The notes: generated by a model from the sequence alone, not told the origin. A stretch of 64,000 bases of DNA from Craterostigma plantagineum (GCA_027422505.1 JAPQWV010001632.1:1-64000), one strand, 5' to 3'; positions 43,378 to 55,156 are shown, counted from the first letter of the stretch. Numbers and translations are program-made.

Positions 43378-45287
43378 CTGCGTAATGGCTTCAACAAAAG
43401 GTAGGTAATATGCAATTCCTTACACATACCCATAAATTTACCAAATTGTGCCTCGTCTTTGTCCTTCTTCAGTCGAGCCGGGTAAGGAATCTTCGGCTGG
43501 TATGGCTTCACCGGCGGCCGCTCGATCTCCTTCGCCTTTTCTTTCTCAGGCTCGACCTTTTCCTTCTCAGCTTCGGCCTTTTCGATATCATCGCCTCTGA
43601 TCTCCTCCACTTCGGGCTCATCGTGGCTCTCGAAGTTGGCGTTCTCCTTGGTCTTCTTCTTGCGGGCACTTCTTGCAGTTCTCGTCCATTCCTAAGAGTC
43701 ACCGCCTTGCAATACTCCTTTGGATTCGGTTCGGTGTAGCTTGGGAGTGAGCCCTGAGGACGCCCCGCCAATTGCTTCGCCATCTGCCCCACCTGTTGCT
43801 CCAACTTCTTGAGTGAGGCGTCCGTGTTCTGGGCACGCACGTCGTTCGCCTCCATGTACTCCTCCATCTTCGTCATTCGGCTCTCATTGGCTGCGGTGGT
43901 TTGGCTGAAATTGGTGAGGAGTGTCTTCATCATATCCTTCATTTCCCTCATATCCTCAGATCCTCCGGCGGGTGCATTCTGATATTGACGTGGCGCCCCG
44001 TTTGGAAACCGGATGGTCTAGGCTGAAATCCTGGCGGTCCTTGCCCCTGTGGTTTTGATTCCCATACGCCAAGTTTGGATGTGCTCGAGGCTGGAAGTTT
44101 CGATGGCCACCTTGGTAATTGCCCATATAGTCAACGTGTTCCATGGTTTGACATTCCGACGTCTCGTGGGCTGCACCACAATTACCACAATGCGGTATGT
44201 AAGGCATCTGTTGCGGTGGTGTGGCGGTCATCGGTGTCATTACAGCATTGACGGTCGGTGGTTGGGCAACTTTTGGTAGTAGCGCATTGATCATCGTCTG
44301 AAGTTGAGTTTGCGTCGTGGCAACTTGTTGTTGAAGAGCGTCAAACTTAGCATTCATCGCCGTGTCCTCACTTACTTCGAAACACCTGGCACCCTCATTC
44401 TTGTGTTGCCTCGCATGAAGCTGTTCCTTGTATAATCTTCAATTAGGTTCCATGCTTCTGTAGCACTGAGCTTCACAAGTCTCCCGTTTGCGGCCCCGTC
44501 TAGCATATGGGCTGTTTGATCATTGAGTGCTTCGTGGAATCGATTAATGATTGCGGCCTTTGTCATTCCATGCTGCGGACATCTCTTTAATAAGGCTTTG
44601 TACCTCTCCCAAACTTCGTAGAGGTTCTCCGTGTCCTTCTGATGAAAGAGCGAAATTTCAGTTTTCAACCGAAGTACCTTCGATTGTGGGAAGAAGTAGC
44701 CAAGGAAAGCTCTCGCAGCTCGTCCCAAGTAGTGATAGACCTAGGTGGTAATAGTTCCAACCACTCCTTTGCTTTGTCTTTGAGAGAAAATGGAAATAGC
44801 ATAAGCTTAATGGTGTCGTTTGGAACTCCATTGATCTTGATAGTGTCCGTAATTGTTAAAATGCCTTTATGTGTTTGTACGGATCATCTTCAGACCTTCC
44901 TTCAAATTGAGCCGTCTGAAATATCATTTGAAGCCACGAATGTTTCAATTCGAAGTTGTTGTTCTCGAAAGGTGGTATCACGATTGCCGATTCCGTACCA
45001 CCAAGGGTGTCGTGCTTGAGCAAATCTTGCAGTGATTGCTCCTCGTTATTAGCTTCTTGATCTGCCATCTCTTTTGGTGTCCCTGAACTATCAACCGACG
45101 TCTCGACGTGAGAAGTGCTTGCCGTGTCCTGAGAACCTTTTGTTGTGTCTTGAGAATAATCAACTAGCTGAAATGAGTTGTCGGACGAAGAACTTCCAAT
45201 TACTTCCTCCCTTAGTCTTCGTCGCAACGTACGCTCGAAATCCGGAGATGCTTCAATGAGTGGATACGATGGATGATTTCGGGTCAT
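43353..45287 (-). pseudogene. gag: Athila-C gag, broken by small indels
   Basis: Gag start MTRNHPSYPLIEASPDFERTL at 45287. Successive open parts: 44856-45287; 44372-44728 (FLGYFFPQSKVLRLKTEISLFHQKDTENLYEVWERYKALL); 43956-44357, with a CX2CX4HX4C knuckle CGNCGAAHETSEC and VDYMGNYQGG; 43508-43951 (SLPSYTEPNPKEYCKAVTLRNGREL); and 43353-43610 (VKPYQPKIPYPARLKKDKDEAQFGKFMGM) leading into pol. At least four of the breaks are one-base changes in short homopolymers (near 44856, 44730, 44378 and 44058). With an intact pol and nearly identical LTRs, these could be sequencing errors instead of real lesions. Confidence 0.88.
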
Positions 45288-45452
45288 TCACCGTAAAAGT
45301 ACACCTTGAAGACCAACGAATCTCGTTAGTTAATTAACAAATCACAACCGAGAAAATAATCGCAAATCAAAGAAATTCTGGTAAACTAGAATAAAATAAC
45401 AAATAAGTGAATGGCTAAATTACCGAACTTAGTTTTCCTAATATCAAATTAT

Positions 45453-45470
45453 TCCCCGGCAACGGCGCCA
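45453..45470 (-). other. Primer binding site of Athila-C (tRNA-Asp type)
   Basis: Reverse strand TGGCGCCGTTGCCGGGGA, six bases after the 5' LTR; identical to the Athila-A site. Confidence 0.92.
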
Positions 45471-45476
45471 AAAACT

Positions 45477-47143
45477 TGATCGCGTGCGTGTATGTTTAAA
45501 TAAATGTTTGTGCGAGTACGTCAAGTAATAATTAAAACGAATATATTATAACTAGAATCACGCGCGATAGGCAGTGTACCTATCGTTTGTAATATAGCTA
45601 TAGTGAATATCCGAGTATCGAACACGAGGAATAAATTGATTACTAGTATTGACCTATCGATTCGATATTTAACCTAAATAAAATAACAGGATTTGTTTAT
45701 ACTATGAACTAATTTAACAAAGCAACTTAAAGTATTGGAAGACAAGGAGGCACAACTAGAAATAGTAAGAGTGACTTGAGGTGACAAATATGTGTTCGAG
45801 GTTCGAATCCCGAAGGGTATTGTCGGCTAAGGCTACAGAGTATCGCTCCGACGTGATTATCGACTAAATCGCAGTAATTTCCTACCACTTACGGATTTGC
45901 TGTCGCCCTAAACGTTCGTGGGGATCTAAGTTCAGCGATTACTAGATTGCGAGGATCGAGTATTTGCTGTCGCCCTATACTCGAATCCTAACGTCTATAA
46001 ACGACCTAATCGTTATTTAGCTGTCGCCCTAAACGATATATCACACATTCATATCAACACATAGACATATTGATACGAAGAAACAATATCATAGAGCGAT
46101 AAAAAGTCGAATACACGTGTTCACGATTATCTTACGCCTTAACTACGACATAACCCAACGTTCATCTATTCCCGAACACACAAGAGGATTAGCTACTCAT
46201 ATTAAACGTCACAACAACGAGATTTAAAGGTAACGAGGATAGAGAACTCATAAAAACTTCCCTAAGAAGTGAATATGGCGTTTTCGAGGTGGAGCTCTCG
46301 TTCCTCGATCGTGTGAGCGTAGCTTCGTCGTCGGATCGTCCCTTGAGCTTCTCCGAATCACGGGACTGCTTCTAGTGTTCTTCCTTCTCCTCTTTGCTCT
46401 AAATTTTTCGTCCCTATCAAGTTGTTCTTGAGTTGTAAGGAGGGTTCCCCTTTTATCCTTCGAAAATGGGCCAAACCTTGAAATTTGGCACGTTCACGGC
46501 CTCTTAACGGGCCTTCACGGCCGTGACGGCGGCTAAAAACCCTATTTCTTGACTTTCTGGCATGAGTCACGGCTTGTTACATCTGCAGTCACGGCCGTGA
46601 ATCAATGGAATTTTCCTTCGTTGAGCTCTCTGTCCAGGTTCACGGCCTCGTACATAAATGTTCACGGCCGTGACGTTAAGTCCTTGAGCTACTGCCGTGA
46701 TTCACGGCTCCTTGCTTGACGCTTCACGGCCGTGAATGTGTACATGTTCCAGATCTTCATATACTGCCCAAGTTCACGGCCCATCGCATGATGTATCACG
46801 GCCGTGAAGGTCACTTACTTTTCTCTCTGCCGCTTTTCACGGCTCGTTGCAAAGGTGTTCACGGCCGTGAATATGAACATTGTCGATATCCCACTTTTCT
46901 GCCGAGATTCACGGCCTATTGAGGTAAGGCTCACGGCCGTGACTCCTTGTCCGACATCTTCATACTTGGCCAATTTCGCGTCGTTTCCGCCTCGTTTTCG
47001 TTCCTTTTCGCTCGATAATCATTCGAAGGTCCTACAATATTTAAATGGGTGTAAATAGAGCCAATAAATGCATAGAATGATCAAAACTTTCCTATTATAA
47101 CCCAAATAAACATAACAATAAACGTATTAAAATACGTTTATCA
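45477..47143 (-). mobile_element. Athila-C 5' LTR
   Basis: 1667 bases, the same as 32891-34555 except for single-base homopolymer differences, five of them clustered at 46380-46515. TATA-like box near 46450-46459. Confidence 0.95.
46494..46942 (-). repeat. Palindrome/half-site array, 5' LTR copy
   Basis: The same seven palindrome/half-site pairs as at 33907-34354; the 22-base pairing distance is kept. Confidence 0.94.
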
Positions 47144-47148
47144 GTGTT
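47144..47148. repeat. TSD of Athila-C, right copy (GTGTT)
   Basis: GTGTT, identical to 32886-32890. Confidence 0.92.
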
Positions 47149-48016
47149 GTATCACTGGTTTGAAGTCGTCTTCCATTAGAATTTTATGCGTGCAGAAGGC
47201 CTGGCTAATTCCTCGGATATCCGAAATCTTTCATGCAAGCGCCTTTTTGTGCTCCCGTAGTGTGTCTAAGAGCATACTTTTCTGAAATTTCTCCAGATTT
47301 GAAGCTATGATTACGGAAACGTTGATATATAGCGCATGAGTTGTATCGTTCGACTCTTCCCCTTTCACTTCCTCGTTTTCTTCTACTTCTTGCATTGATA
47401 TGAACGAATCGGGCGATGAAAGTCCCTGTAATGATAAAAAGTCATTCCATGCATCTATATAAAAGCATTTATCATCTAACTTCTCGGCATTGTTCATGGA
47501 TTCGGCCATATCGAACGTCACTTTGTCTTTATCTACGGTTAATGTCAATGTTCCGTTACGAACATCGGCCATGGTTCCTCCGGTAGCGAGGAATGGCCTC
47601 CCTAAGATTAGTGGAATATTTTCGTCTTCCCTCATGTCAAGAGTGACGAAATCTGCAGGAATAATAAATTTATCGACTTTAACAAGAACATCTTCGATAA
47701 TACCCCTAGGATACTTAACAGATCTATCTGCTAATGGTATACTCATCCTAGTGGGCTTCGGTTCTCCTAAACCAAGTTTCTTGAACATCGAATAAGGCAT
47801 TAAATTTATACTTGCACCTAAATTGGCCAATGCCTTATGTACCATTAGATCGCCTATTAAACAAGGTATAGTAAAACTCCTTGGATCTTTTAGCTTCTTT
47901 GGGATCTTACTTTGTAAGATGGTGGAGCACTCCCTTCGTAACTCAACCGCGGATACGCCTTCGAGCTTGCGTTTGTTTGTTATAAGGTCCTTCAAAAATT
48001 TTGCCCAACGAGGCAT
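47149..48016 (-). pseudogene. Athila-B protease and linker
   Basis: 47231-48016 is open for 261 codons: [64 protein letters not shown] (catalytic Asp replaced by Asn as in Athila-A), [43 protein letters not shown], then the acidic linker and LLDTLREHKKALA. The frame stops at 47231 and the linker continues in fragments to the Athila-C insertion. Better preserved than the left-arm copy. Confidence 0.9.
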
Positions 48017-49738
48017 CTGCGCAAGAGCTTCAACAAGTGGTAAATTAATATGTAACTGTTTAAAAATAGCAAGGAATTTACCAAACTGGTCGTCAACGAT
48101 GTCCCTTTTAAGTCTCGCTGGGTATGGAAGTTTTGATTGATATGCTTTGACAGGTGGATTAGATACAGTCTCCTCTTCTTTGTCGGCCTCGCTGCTCGGT
48201 TGCTTGTGGTCAACTTTCTTCTTAGTTTCTGCACTTCCTCGAGTTCTCTCCCGCTACGAGGTGTCACCGCCTTTACATGGTAGTCCCTTGGGTTGGTCTC
48301 GGTGTAACTCGGCAATGAACCGGGAGGATGTTGTTGGATTGATTCGGCAATCTGTCCAACTTCTTCTCTAAGGCCCGTAGGGAAGACTCGGTATTTTGCA
48401 ACCGCGGTTCTTGATTATCCAAGCGAGAGTTGAGCTTTCCCATTAGTTTATCGAACATTACCTTGAGCTTATCGACGCAACCTTCATGGGCAGCTTCGGA
48501 ATTTCCACCGTGGTATCCATGCGACCTTTGACTCTGAAATCCAGGTGGAGCTTGTTTTTGATTTCCATAGGCCAGGTTCGGATGAACTCGATTTGGAACG
48601 AAGTTTAGCTGACCTTGGTAATTACCCATGTAGTCGACTTGCTCCGTCGTAATAGCAGCTGGACAATGAGCCGCGTCGCATCGTGGTTCCCTCCGCATGT
48701 AGCACATGATGGAATATATGGTGAAAATGAATGTAAATGCACACCAGCTACGGGGGTTTCGGGGCAGGTTGTAATTGGACAGCGTTAATGGCTGGCTTCG
48801 CTGCTACCGTGGGCAAGAGAGCATTCATCAAGGTTTGCATTTGGAGGCCGTTTGCTGTGATTTGTTGTTGCAGGGCATCGAACTTGGCGTTGATTGCGGT
48901 AGTCTTGGTAACGTCATACATGCCTGGTGGCTTACCTCTGGTACTCGAGCTCACGTGCGAAAGCTATTTGCGCTATAATCCTCGATCAAATTCCAGCCTT
49001 CCGTCGCGCTAAGATTACACAGACCTCTATTGCATGCTCCGTCTAATAGTTGTACGGTGTGGTCGTTCAGTGACTCGTGGAATCGCTGAATTTGTTCGCT
49101 TTTCGTCATCCCGTGTTGAGGAAAATGGTTCAAGAGCGCCTTGAATCTGATCCACACGTCATATAGATTTCCGCCCTCCTTTTGCTTGAATGCAGTGAGG
49201 TCCATCTTTACTTTGAGAGCCTTCGAAGGTGGAAAGAAATAATTGATGAAGGTGGCATGCATCTGGTCCCAAGTGGTGATAGATCTCTCGGGAAGTAAGT
49301 TAAACCACTCTTTCGTATTGCCTCGTAGAGAGAATGGAAATAAGTAGAGTCGAATAGCTTCGGTGCTTACGCCTTGTAATCGTTTTGCATCGGCTATGGA
49401 TAGGAAGTCTAGGATGTGGCGATAAGCGTCGTCCTTGGATAGTCCATCATATTGAGCTGTCGTCTGAAGCATCTGAAGCCAATGATGTTTCAGCTCAAAA
49501 TTGTTCGGGACTTGAGGAAGGACTATTGGCTGAGCCAACCGTCCCTACGGTGTTGTTTCTCCATAGCTCTCTCATTGGAGGTTCTCTTGTTGCTAATGGC
49601 ATCTCTTCGCGATTCTGCTCCGCCATTTCGACTCGCCTTGCGTTTTCTCGTAGGTTGTGTCGGAACGTTCTTTCGATCTCCGGGTCTCCTTCAACTAATG
49701 GTAGCGAATGGTTTCTTCGGGTCATGCACGAGCGTTAA
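48017..49738 (-). pseudogene. Athila-B gag
   Basis: Right-arm counterpart of 13155-14900. 49495-49725 gives the gag start (MTRRNHSLPLVEGDPEIERTF). 48951-49538 is the best kept part (195 codons: NNFELKHHWLQMLQTTAQYDG, ATFINYFFPPSKALKVKMDLTAFKQKEGGNLYDVW, PQHGMTKSEQIQRFHESLNDH). 48748-48954 has NAKFDALQQQITANGLQMQTL, 48273-48707 DYMGNYQGQLNFVPNRVHPNLAYGNQ, and 47992-48315 SYTETNPRDYHVKAVTPRSGREL. Frame breaks near 49515, 48950 and 48310 separate them; several are in the same place in the left arm. Confidence 0.9.
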
Positions 49739-49954
49739 CGTACCTATCGAAAATGAAATAAAAATAACAATAACAATAAGAGATTTAGAAGTAAAAACCA
49801 ATAAAACAAAATATATTGCTAACAAAAATAGAACTAAAAATAAAAGCAAGCGATGCTAAAAATAATAAAGACAAAATAATAAAGAAAATAATAATCACTA
49901 TAATAATAACATTTCTTTTTAATAATGAGGATGATAAAATTAATAGTTTGAAGA

Positions 49955-49995
<41 letters not shown>

Positions 49996-50047
49996 TAATA
50001 ATAATAATAACAACAACAACAATAATAATAATAATAATAATAATAAT
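49955..50047. repeat. TAA microsatellite in Athila-B leader
   Basis: Trinucleotide (TAA)n with a short (CAA) inner run; counterpart of 12778-12946 but about half as long. Confidence 0.92.
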
Positions 50048-50092
50048 AGTAGAGCTGGAATAATAAATTAAAGTTTTCTAAATATCAATAGT

Positions 50093-50110
50093 TCCCTGGA
50101 AACGGCGCCA
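50093..50110 (-). other. Athila-B primer binding site, mutated
   Basis: Reverse strand TGGCGCCGTTTCCAGGGA, two mismatches to the Athila-A site. Confidence 0.85.
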
Positions 50111-50117
50111 AAAAACT

Positions 50118-51813
50118 TGATCGAGCGGATCGAGTAGTAAAAATAAAACGAATATCGACGAAATGCTCAACAGGCAAGTATACCTATCGAGGTAGTCGAG
50201 AAGGGAACTGTCTAACTAGAAAAACTCGAATTTAAATATCGTATTGAAAAGGTTTTGATGGTTATAAAACTGAAAATATAAATGAACAAAACTGATAAAA
50301 ATGATGAGAATGAACGACAATTAGATAGCGAAACGTATTGAGAGATCGACTCCCTCCTCGATCGATCCTGAAAACATTTATCAAAGTTTTAGCTAAACGT
50401 TAGACCGTGCGGATTACCAACACATGCGTATGAGTTCATATGACTGACGAAACTGCGCATAATCACACGAGGCTCGTAAGCAACTAATCTACGCCATAAA
50501 TAGCCGGGCAAGCTTCTCTAACTACTTAATCGAAGATTGCATTAAATCATTATTAGTCCCTCTATTAAATTTGACTCTAATCCAGCGGGTAGCTCAACCT
50601 ATCTCTAGTGATGAGTTTATTCCGCTCATTTACGAGTGTTCTAATCGTTCACCCTCTCGTGAGCGCAGCGTACGACTTTCCAATTAACCTATCTTACGCA
50701 TATAGACATGAATCATAAATAACAATTTCAATCACATAGACATAATCGAAATCATAAAAATTCATAAACGAGTCTTAACAATAGCATAACATTAAATATA
50801 CATAAAACATACGATCGATCTTGCCAGGGTCATCTCATCTCAAATAGACAAGAAATTAGCTACTCATTTTATCAACTAAGAACGTAATAAACATCAAAGA
50901 AAATATAGGTCTTCCCTTATTTTTGTCTTCGATTCCCTTGTTCTTCGTTGAGGCGTTTATCGAACACGTAGCATGAAAGCTAAGTGAGTGAGTCTAGCTT
51001 GCACTCTAGCATTTCTTTCTCTTCTCTGAGTGTGTGTGTCCTCTCCCAATGGTTCCATCCTCTATTTATAGCAAGGGGAGCTCAAAATCATGTGCATGCA
51101 AGTCTTCTTTGCTTTAGCCTGTTCATATTGAGAAAATCTAGCTTTGTCCCCCAATTCCTTCAAGTTTAGCCTTATTTATTGAGTTCAAATGGAATGGGGT
51201 GTTTCACTGTCGAAAATTAGGTCTAAAGCATGCCTCTTTCCTTGAATAATGGATGAAGTTTCGACCAAGAGGAGACAAGTTAGGTAGGAGTCGTTTTTAG
51301 TGTTTTTGACCTCCATCACAACCTCTAGCACGACAGTAACTTCAGAAATTAATATCTCTCAATCTAGAGTTCCAAATCCAAATCCCCCCAATAAGAATCA
51401 ATATCAACAAGTCGTCTATTTTCGGTTAAAATTTTAGCTCCATTGGACAACGGTTACACCCTCACCTGTTAGGAACCTGAAACTGTCGCAAAACTTGGAA
51501 ATCATGCACACAAGGCTTGACTTCGATTCACTGAAAAATTGCATGAAGTTCAAAAATTAATATCTTACGATTTAGACCTTTAAATGCTAAACACTTTGGC
51601 GAGAATTAAGATTAAGTCTTCTAGCTACCCTCCAATTGTCAGATCTATTGGTCAACCTTAACCCCTTATTATATGAGACATACTAAACTGCCGCAAAACT
51701 GCCGGAAAAGATGTAAACTCAAAATTAATTACCAAATTTATCATGAAGACTCCATTTTAACTTGAAAATACTTCAATTATAATACATATAAACGTAAGAA
51801 AATACGTTTATCA
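50118..51813 (-). mobile_element. Athila-B 5' LTR
   Basis: 1696 bases, TGATAAACG to CGCTCGATCA on the reverse strand, TATA box at 51061-51070. The flank at 51814-51836 equals the flank of Athila-A (10981-11003, reversed), which shows that A and B are duplicates of one insertion. No 3' LTR of Athila-B exists in the window. Confidence 0.93.
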
Positions 51814-52022
51814 TAAAGCAAAACACACGCACCCTTTCAAAGGCAGAAAAAGTCAAAGACCTATTATATAAGCTGTCTGTCATGCCTAAGTCATGTTTGG
51901 AAAAATAAATGGTTTTAGGATTTGATTGTTCTATACACAAGCTTTTGAAAGGAGTGGGCTTTGGCCTTGAGTCAGGTACGACAGTTATTTTCAGCTTCGG
52001 GTGAATTTTTATTGTAACTGCC

Positions 52023-52445
52023 TTGCTTCAGGCGTATTCCCTGTCTTGTGAGGGAGCTCGTCGGTACCGTCTTCAACAGAGGATGGTGGTTTCGGCTCGG
52101 AACTGCAATGTTGAGATGACTATGACGGTCAATGAGGAGGTTCGGGAAGTGGGTCGCTTGAAGAACTTGTTAACCAAGGGTCAGTTTGAGATCGGGAAGC
52201 TCCGTCAAGATCTCCATTCAGAGAGAGAGATCAGCCGTAGTCGGGAAACCCAAGCGCGTCGAGAGCTGGTCCCTGTCAAGAATGTGTCTGAGGCAGCCAA
52301 CCTGTACTTCAACTCCGGGTTCCGGGGGTGCTTGTCCCAGATCAGAGCTAATGGCTTCCCGGAAAGCGCTCACCCCTTTGATTTCCTGGACCCAGAGGCG
52401 GCATTTATGGCCCTGGCCCCTCGTCGCACACCCCAAAGAAGGTAA
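52023..52445 (+). pseudogene. Coiled-coil exon, right-arm copy
   Basis: 140 codons, about 90% identical to 10372-10794 (reversed): AYSLSCEGARRYRLQQRMV, LKNLLTKGQFEIGKLRQDLHSEREISRSRE, YFNSGFRGCLSQIRANGFPESAHPFDFLDPE. Here the C-terminus FDFLDPEAAFMALAPRR is in frame, while the left-arm copy is shifted. A splice acceptor (CTTGCTTCAG) stands at 52023-52032 and a donor CAGGTACGA about 55 bases upstream; the frame stays open across (WALALSQ before it). AGAAG|GTAAGG at the 3' end could be a further donor. Function unknown; the upstream exons are cut off by Athila-B. Confidence 0.6.
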
Positions 52446-52744
52446 GGGGAAAACTCTCTGGGATGAATTCGATTTAGGCAATGTCTGAGTCTTCCGTTAT
52501 TTCCTTGTTTTTCCATGAACGCTTCTATTTCCTGTATTCCTGTCTTGTTTATCTTGATGACGCTCAGGGTATATTTATAAACAAAGGAATTTATGTTTCC
52601 CCCATTTGAGTTTTATCTTGCGCAACGCCTCCTTCCTTTACTGTCTCGATCAGTCGCTTTCTGAGGGTTCCTTACCCTGAGCCAGGGGCATCCCCCTGAG
52701 CCTGAGGAGAGCCTGGGAGATCTTAATAAGGAATTTCGGAGCGA

Positions 52745-53075
52745 ATGATGAGCTGCCTCTCTAGAGGGATTCAATGTGCGCCTGGTCTTCTCTTCCTTAT
52801 GTGAAGATTTCAGCTTCTCGTAGAAGGATTCAATGTGCAAGACGTTCACGAAGGGAGCAGTGAGCTGCCTCTCGCGGAGGGATTCAATGTGTGCACGGTC
52901 TTCTCTTCCCTAGGGGAAGATTTTAGCCTCTACTAGAGGGATTCAATGTGCGCGATGTTCCCAAAGGGAACAATGAGCTGCCTCTCGTGGAGGGATTCAA
53001 TGCGCGCGCGGTATTCTCTTCCCTAGGGGAAGATTTTAGCCACTCGCGGAGGGATTCGATGTGCGCACTTAATTT
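52745..53075. repeat. CACATTGAATCCCTC array, right-arm copy
   Basis: Reverse counterpart of 9660-9990 with the same alternating units. Confidence 0.82.
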
Positions 53076-53324
53076 TGCCTGAAGGGGGATAGTTTGCCCC
53101 TGGGGGTTAGATATGGTGCCCCTTAGGGAATAAATCTTCTACCCGGGTCTTCGTGTCTTTTATTTGTTTCAAGCGTTTGCCCGAATCACCCTCGTATGGA
53201 AAGAAAAGGAATTGCATTAATAATAGTGTATGACTCACATCCAAGTGGTAAGAAAGCGACCTTGGACAAACAGTGCTAAAACTTAATGAGAAATATAAGT
53301 ATGCGTAATGAGGGTACCACCTCT

Positions 53325-53462
53325 CTAGGGATAATACTTCCGAAGCTTGCGGGCGTTCCAGGGTCGCTCGAGTTGCTTCCCTTCGACATCTTCGACGTAG
53401 TAGGAGGCCTCCCCCACTTTCTTGACGACACGGTAAGGGCCCTCGAACTTAGGCTCAAGCTT
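53325..53462 (-). pseudogene. Tat-R integrase C-terminal tail
   Basis: Reverse-strand counterpart of 9268-9405: RKLKPKFEGPYRVVKKVGEASYYVEDVEG, then PWNARKLRKYYP and a stop. It abuts the Copia-S TSD CCTCC at 53463-53467. The internal stop seen in the left arm is absent here. Confidence 0.8.
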
Positions 53463-53467
53463 CCTCC

Positions 53468-54104
53468 TGTTAGGCCTACCGTTAGGGCAGTAAAGAAAGA
53501 AAAAGAAATAATAGTAAAATAATTTTACATAATATTATAATATTATTTTCCGTATTCAAAGGAAAAAAGAAAATACTTAAAGATAAAGAATGAGTGGCCC
53601 ATATGAACTGGCGACGCGGCAGATTCCTGGCCACCGATTTCAAGCGGTCCAGAACTAAGCGACGCGGCGATTCCCGGCCACCGATTTTGAGTGGTCCAGA
53701 AGAGCTGAAGACATCTATAAATAGGCTGAGGATTATTCAGTTATTATCATCCCAAATCAAGTGAGAATAATTCAGTGAGAGAAGTGAGAGGGAAACTTAT
53801 CCGGGTGGATAAGGGTGAGGGTTTTAGTTTTACTGGGGTAGTTGGAAATAGGTACAAATAGATTACCAGGGTTGATAAAGGGTCTCGAGTTTCGGTTTAA
53901 AACGAGTGTTAGTTTGTACGCTGTAATATTCTCAATATAGTAAAACTGGTGCTCTTCGTGGAGGTAGGCGGTATTGACCGAACCACGTAAAAATCTCGTG
54001 TTCTCTATCGGCGTCATTTCGGCTTTATATTGTCCAGATGAAATTGTAGCGGATCCAAAATAAACCTTCCGTTGGGCCCGGAAAATTACCGCTCAACCCC
54101 AACA
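53468..54104 (+). mobile_element. Copia-S 5' LTR (637 bp)
   Basis: TGTTAGGCC to CAACCCCAACA. It has only about two minisatellite units (53605-53703) and a TATA box TATAAATAG at 53716-53724. Confidence 0.92.
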
Positions 54105-54106
54105 AG

Positions 54107-54119
54107 TGCTATCAGAGCC
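54107..54119 (+). other. Copia-S primer binding site
   Basis: TGCTATCAGAGCC, a one-mismatch variant of the tRNA-Met site TGGTATCAGAGC, two bases after the LTR. Confidence 0.75.
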
Positions 54120-54139
54120 AAGCCTAATTGATATCTGAT

Positions 54140-55156
54140 TGTGCTCTGTGGTTGCAGCTTTGTCTGTTCTTCCACATCAGAAAAGATATCAAGAAGGTTT
54201 ATCATTATAGGGGAGCCAGTGTCGGGCCAAAGCTGTTGAATCTCTGCAAGGATAATGGCGCGGAAAGCAATTTCAAAGTGCGACAATTTGATGGTACGGG
54301 TAGTTTCACTCTGTGGCAAGAGACGGGTGAAGGATAAACTTGTTCATCAAGGCTTGGCTAAGTCTTTGAAAGGGGACACGACAAAGCCGGAGAAAATGTC
54401 GAAAGAAGACTGAGAGGATTTGAGATCAAGATGTGTCAGCATGATCCGTACATTGCGGATAACATTATTAATAATGTTGTTAATGAGGATTCTGCCCCAT
54501 ACTTGTGGGCGAAGTTGGAGGAGTTGCATCTCGGGAAAAACTTAACCACAAAGTTAGATCTAAAGCGGGAGTTGTACCGGCTGAAGATTGAGGAAGGTGG
54601 GAATCTCATGGATAACTTTAGCGTGTTCAACGGACTTGTGGATCAACTTATAGAAGTTGATGTAAAGTTGGAGGAAGAAGATAAGGCCCTTTTACTTCTT
54701 ACCTCGCTTCCTGATTGTTATGATAATTTGGTCACAACCATCTTGTATGGAAAGACGACGGTGAAGATGGTGGATGTGCAGTCAACTCTTTTGGCGCATG
54801 AAAAGAGGAGATGCTCAAATTATGGGGATAGCCGAAATTCAACGTTTGCTATACACGGGGAGAATCATAGAGGAAGGTCCCACGCCAGGGAATTTGGAGG
54901 TAGCAGTAAGTCCAAATCAAAGAATGGCGGGAAGGGCATCGTGTGCTACAAGTGTGGTGAGCCGGGACACATTAAGAGGAACTGTTCTTGGAGGAAGGAC
55001 AGGAACGGCGAGAAAAATTCCACAACCATGACAGCACATCATACAGATAATGTTGTAGACGTTCTCACAGTCTACAATGATGACGCTCGTTCTCATGATG
55101 AATGGATATTTGATCCGGGTCGAAGTACCATATTTGCTCCGAAGAAAATATTTTGA
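54140..55156 (+). pseudogene. Copia-S gag and protease start
   Basis: 54431-55156 is open for 241 codons: the copia capsid region (LWAKLEELHLGKNLTTKLDLKRELYRLKIEEGGNLMDNF, LLLTSLPDCYDNLVTTILYG) and a zinc knuckle CX2CX4HX4C at residues 172-185 (CYKCGEPGHIKRNC). Near residue 225 it reads WIFDPG: the protease active site D-S-G is altered to D-P-G. The gag N-terminus (VRQFDGTGSFTLWQ near 54285) is separated from the rest by frame breaks between 54320 and 54430. Gag would form the particle; the protease would process it. Confidence 0.9.

Larger units (their letters stand above)
32891..47143 (-). mobile_element. Athila-C: complete, young Athila-type retrotransposon
   Basis: A 14,253-bp element in reverse orientation with both LTRs (32891-34555 and 45477-47143), TSD GTGTT, tRNA-Asp primer binding site, polypurine tract, gag, an intact pol, a post-pol ORF and a divergent small ORF. 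The LTRs look identical apart from six one-base homopolymer length differences, so insertion was very recent. It sits in the dead Athila-B RT. Athila is an Ogre/Tat/Athila-clade Ty3/gypsy lineage that commonly carries an extra ORF after pol. Confidence 0.96.

Noticed and set aside
44049..44279. ORFs opposite to Athila-C gag and pol (several of 60-125 codons)
   Set aside because: Shadow frames of well-supported coding sequence; no promoter or domain evidence as exists for the 54-codon ORF.
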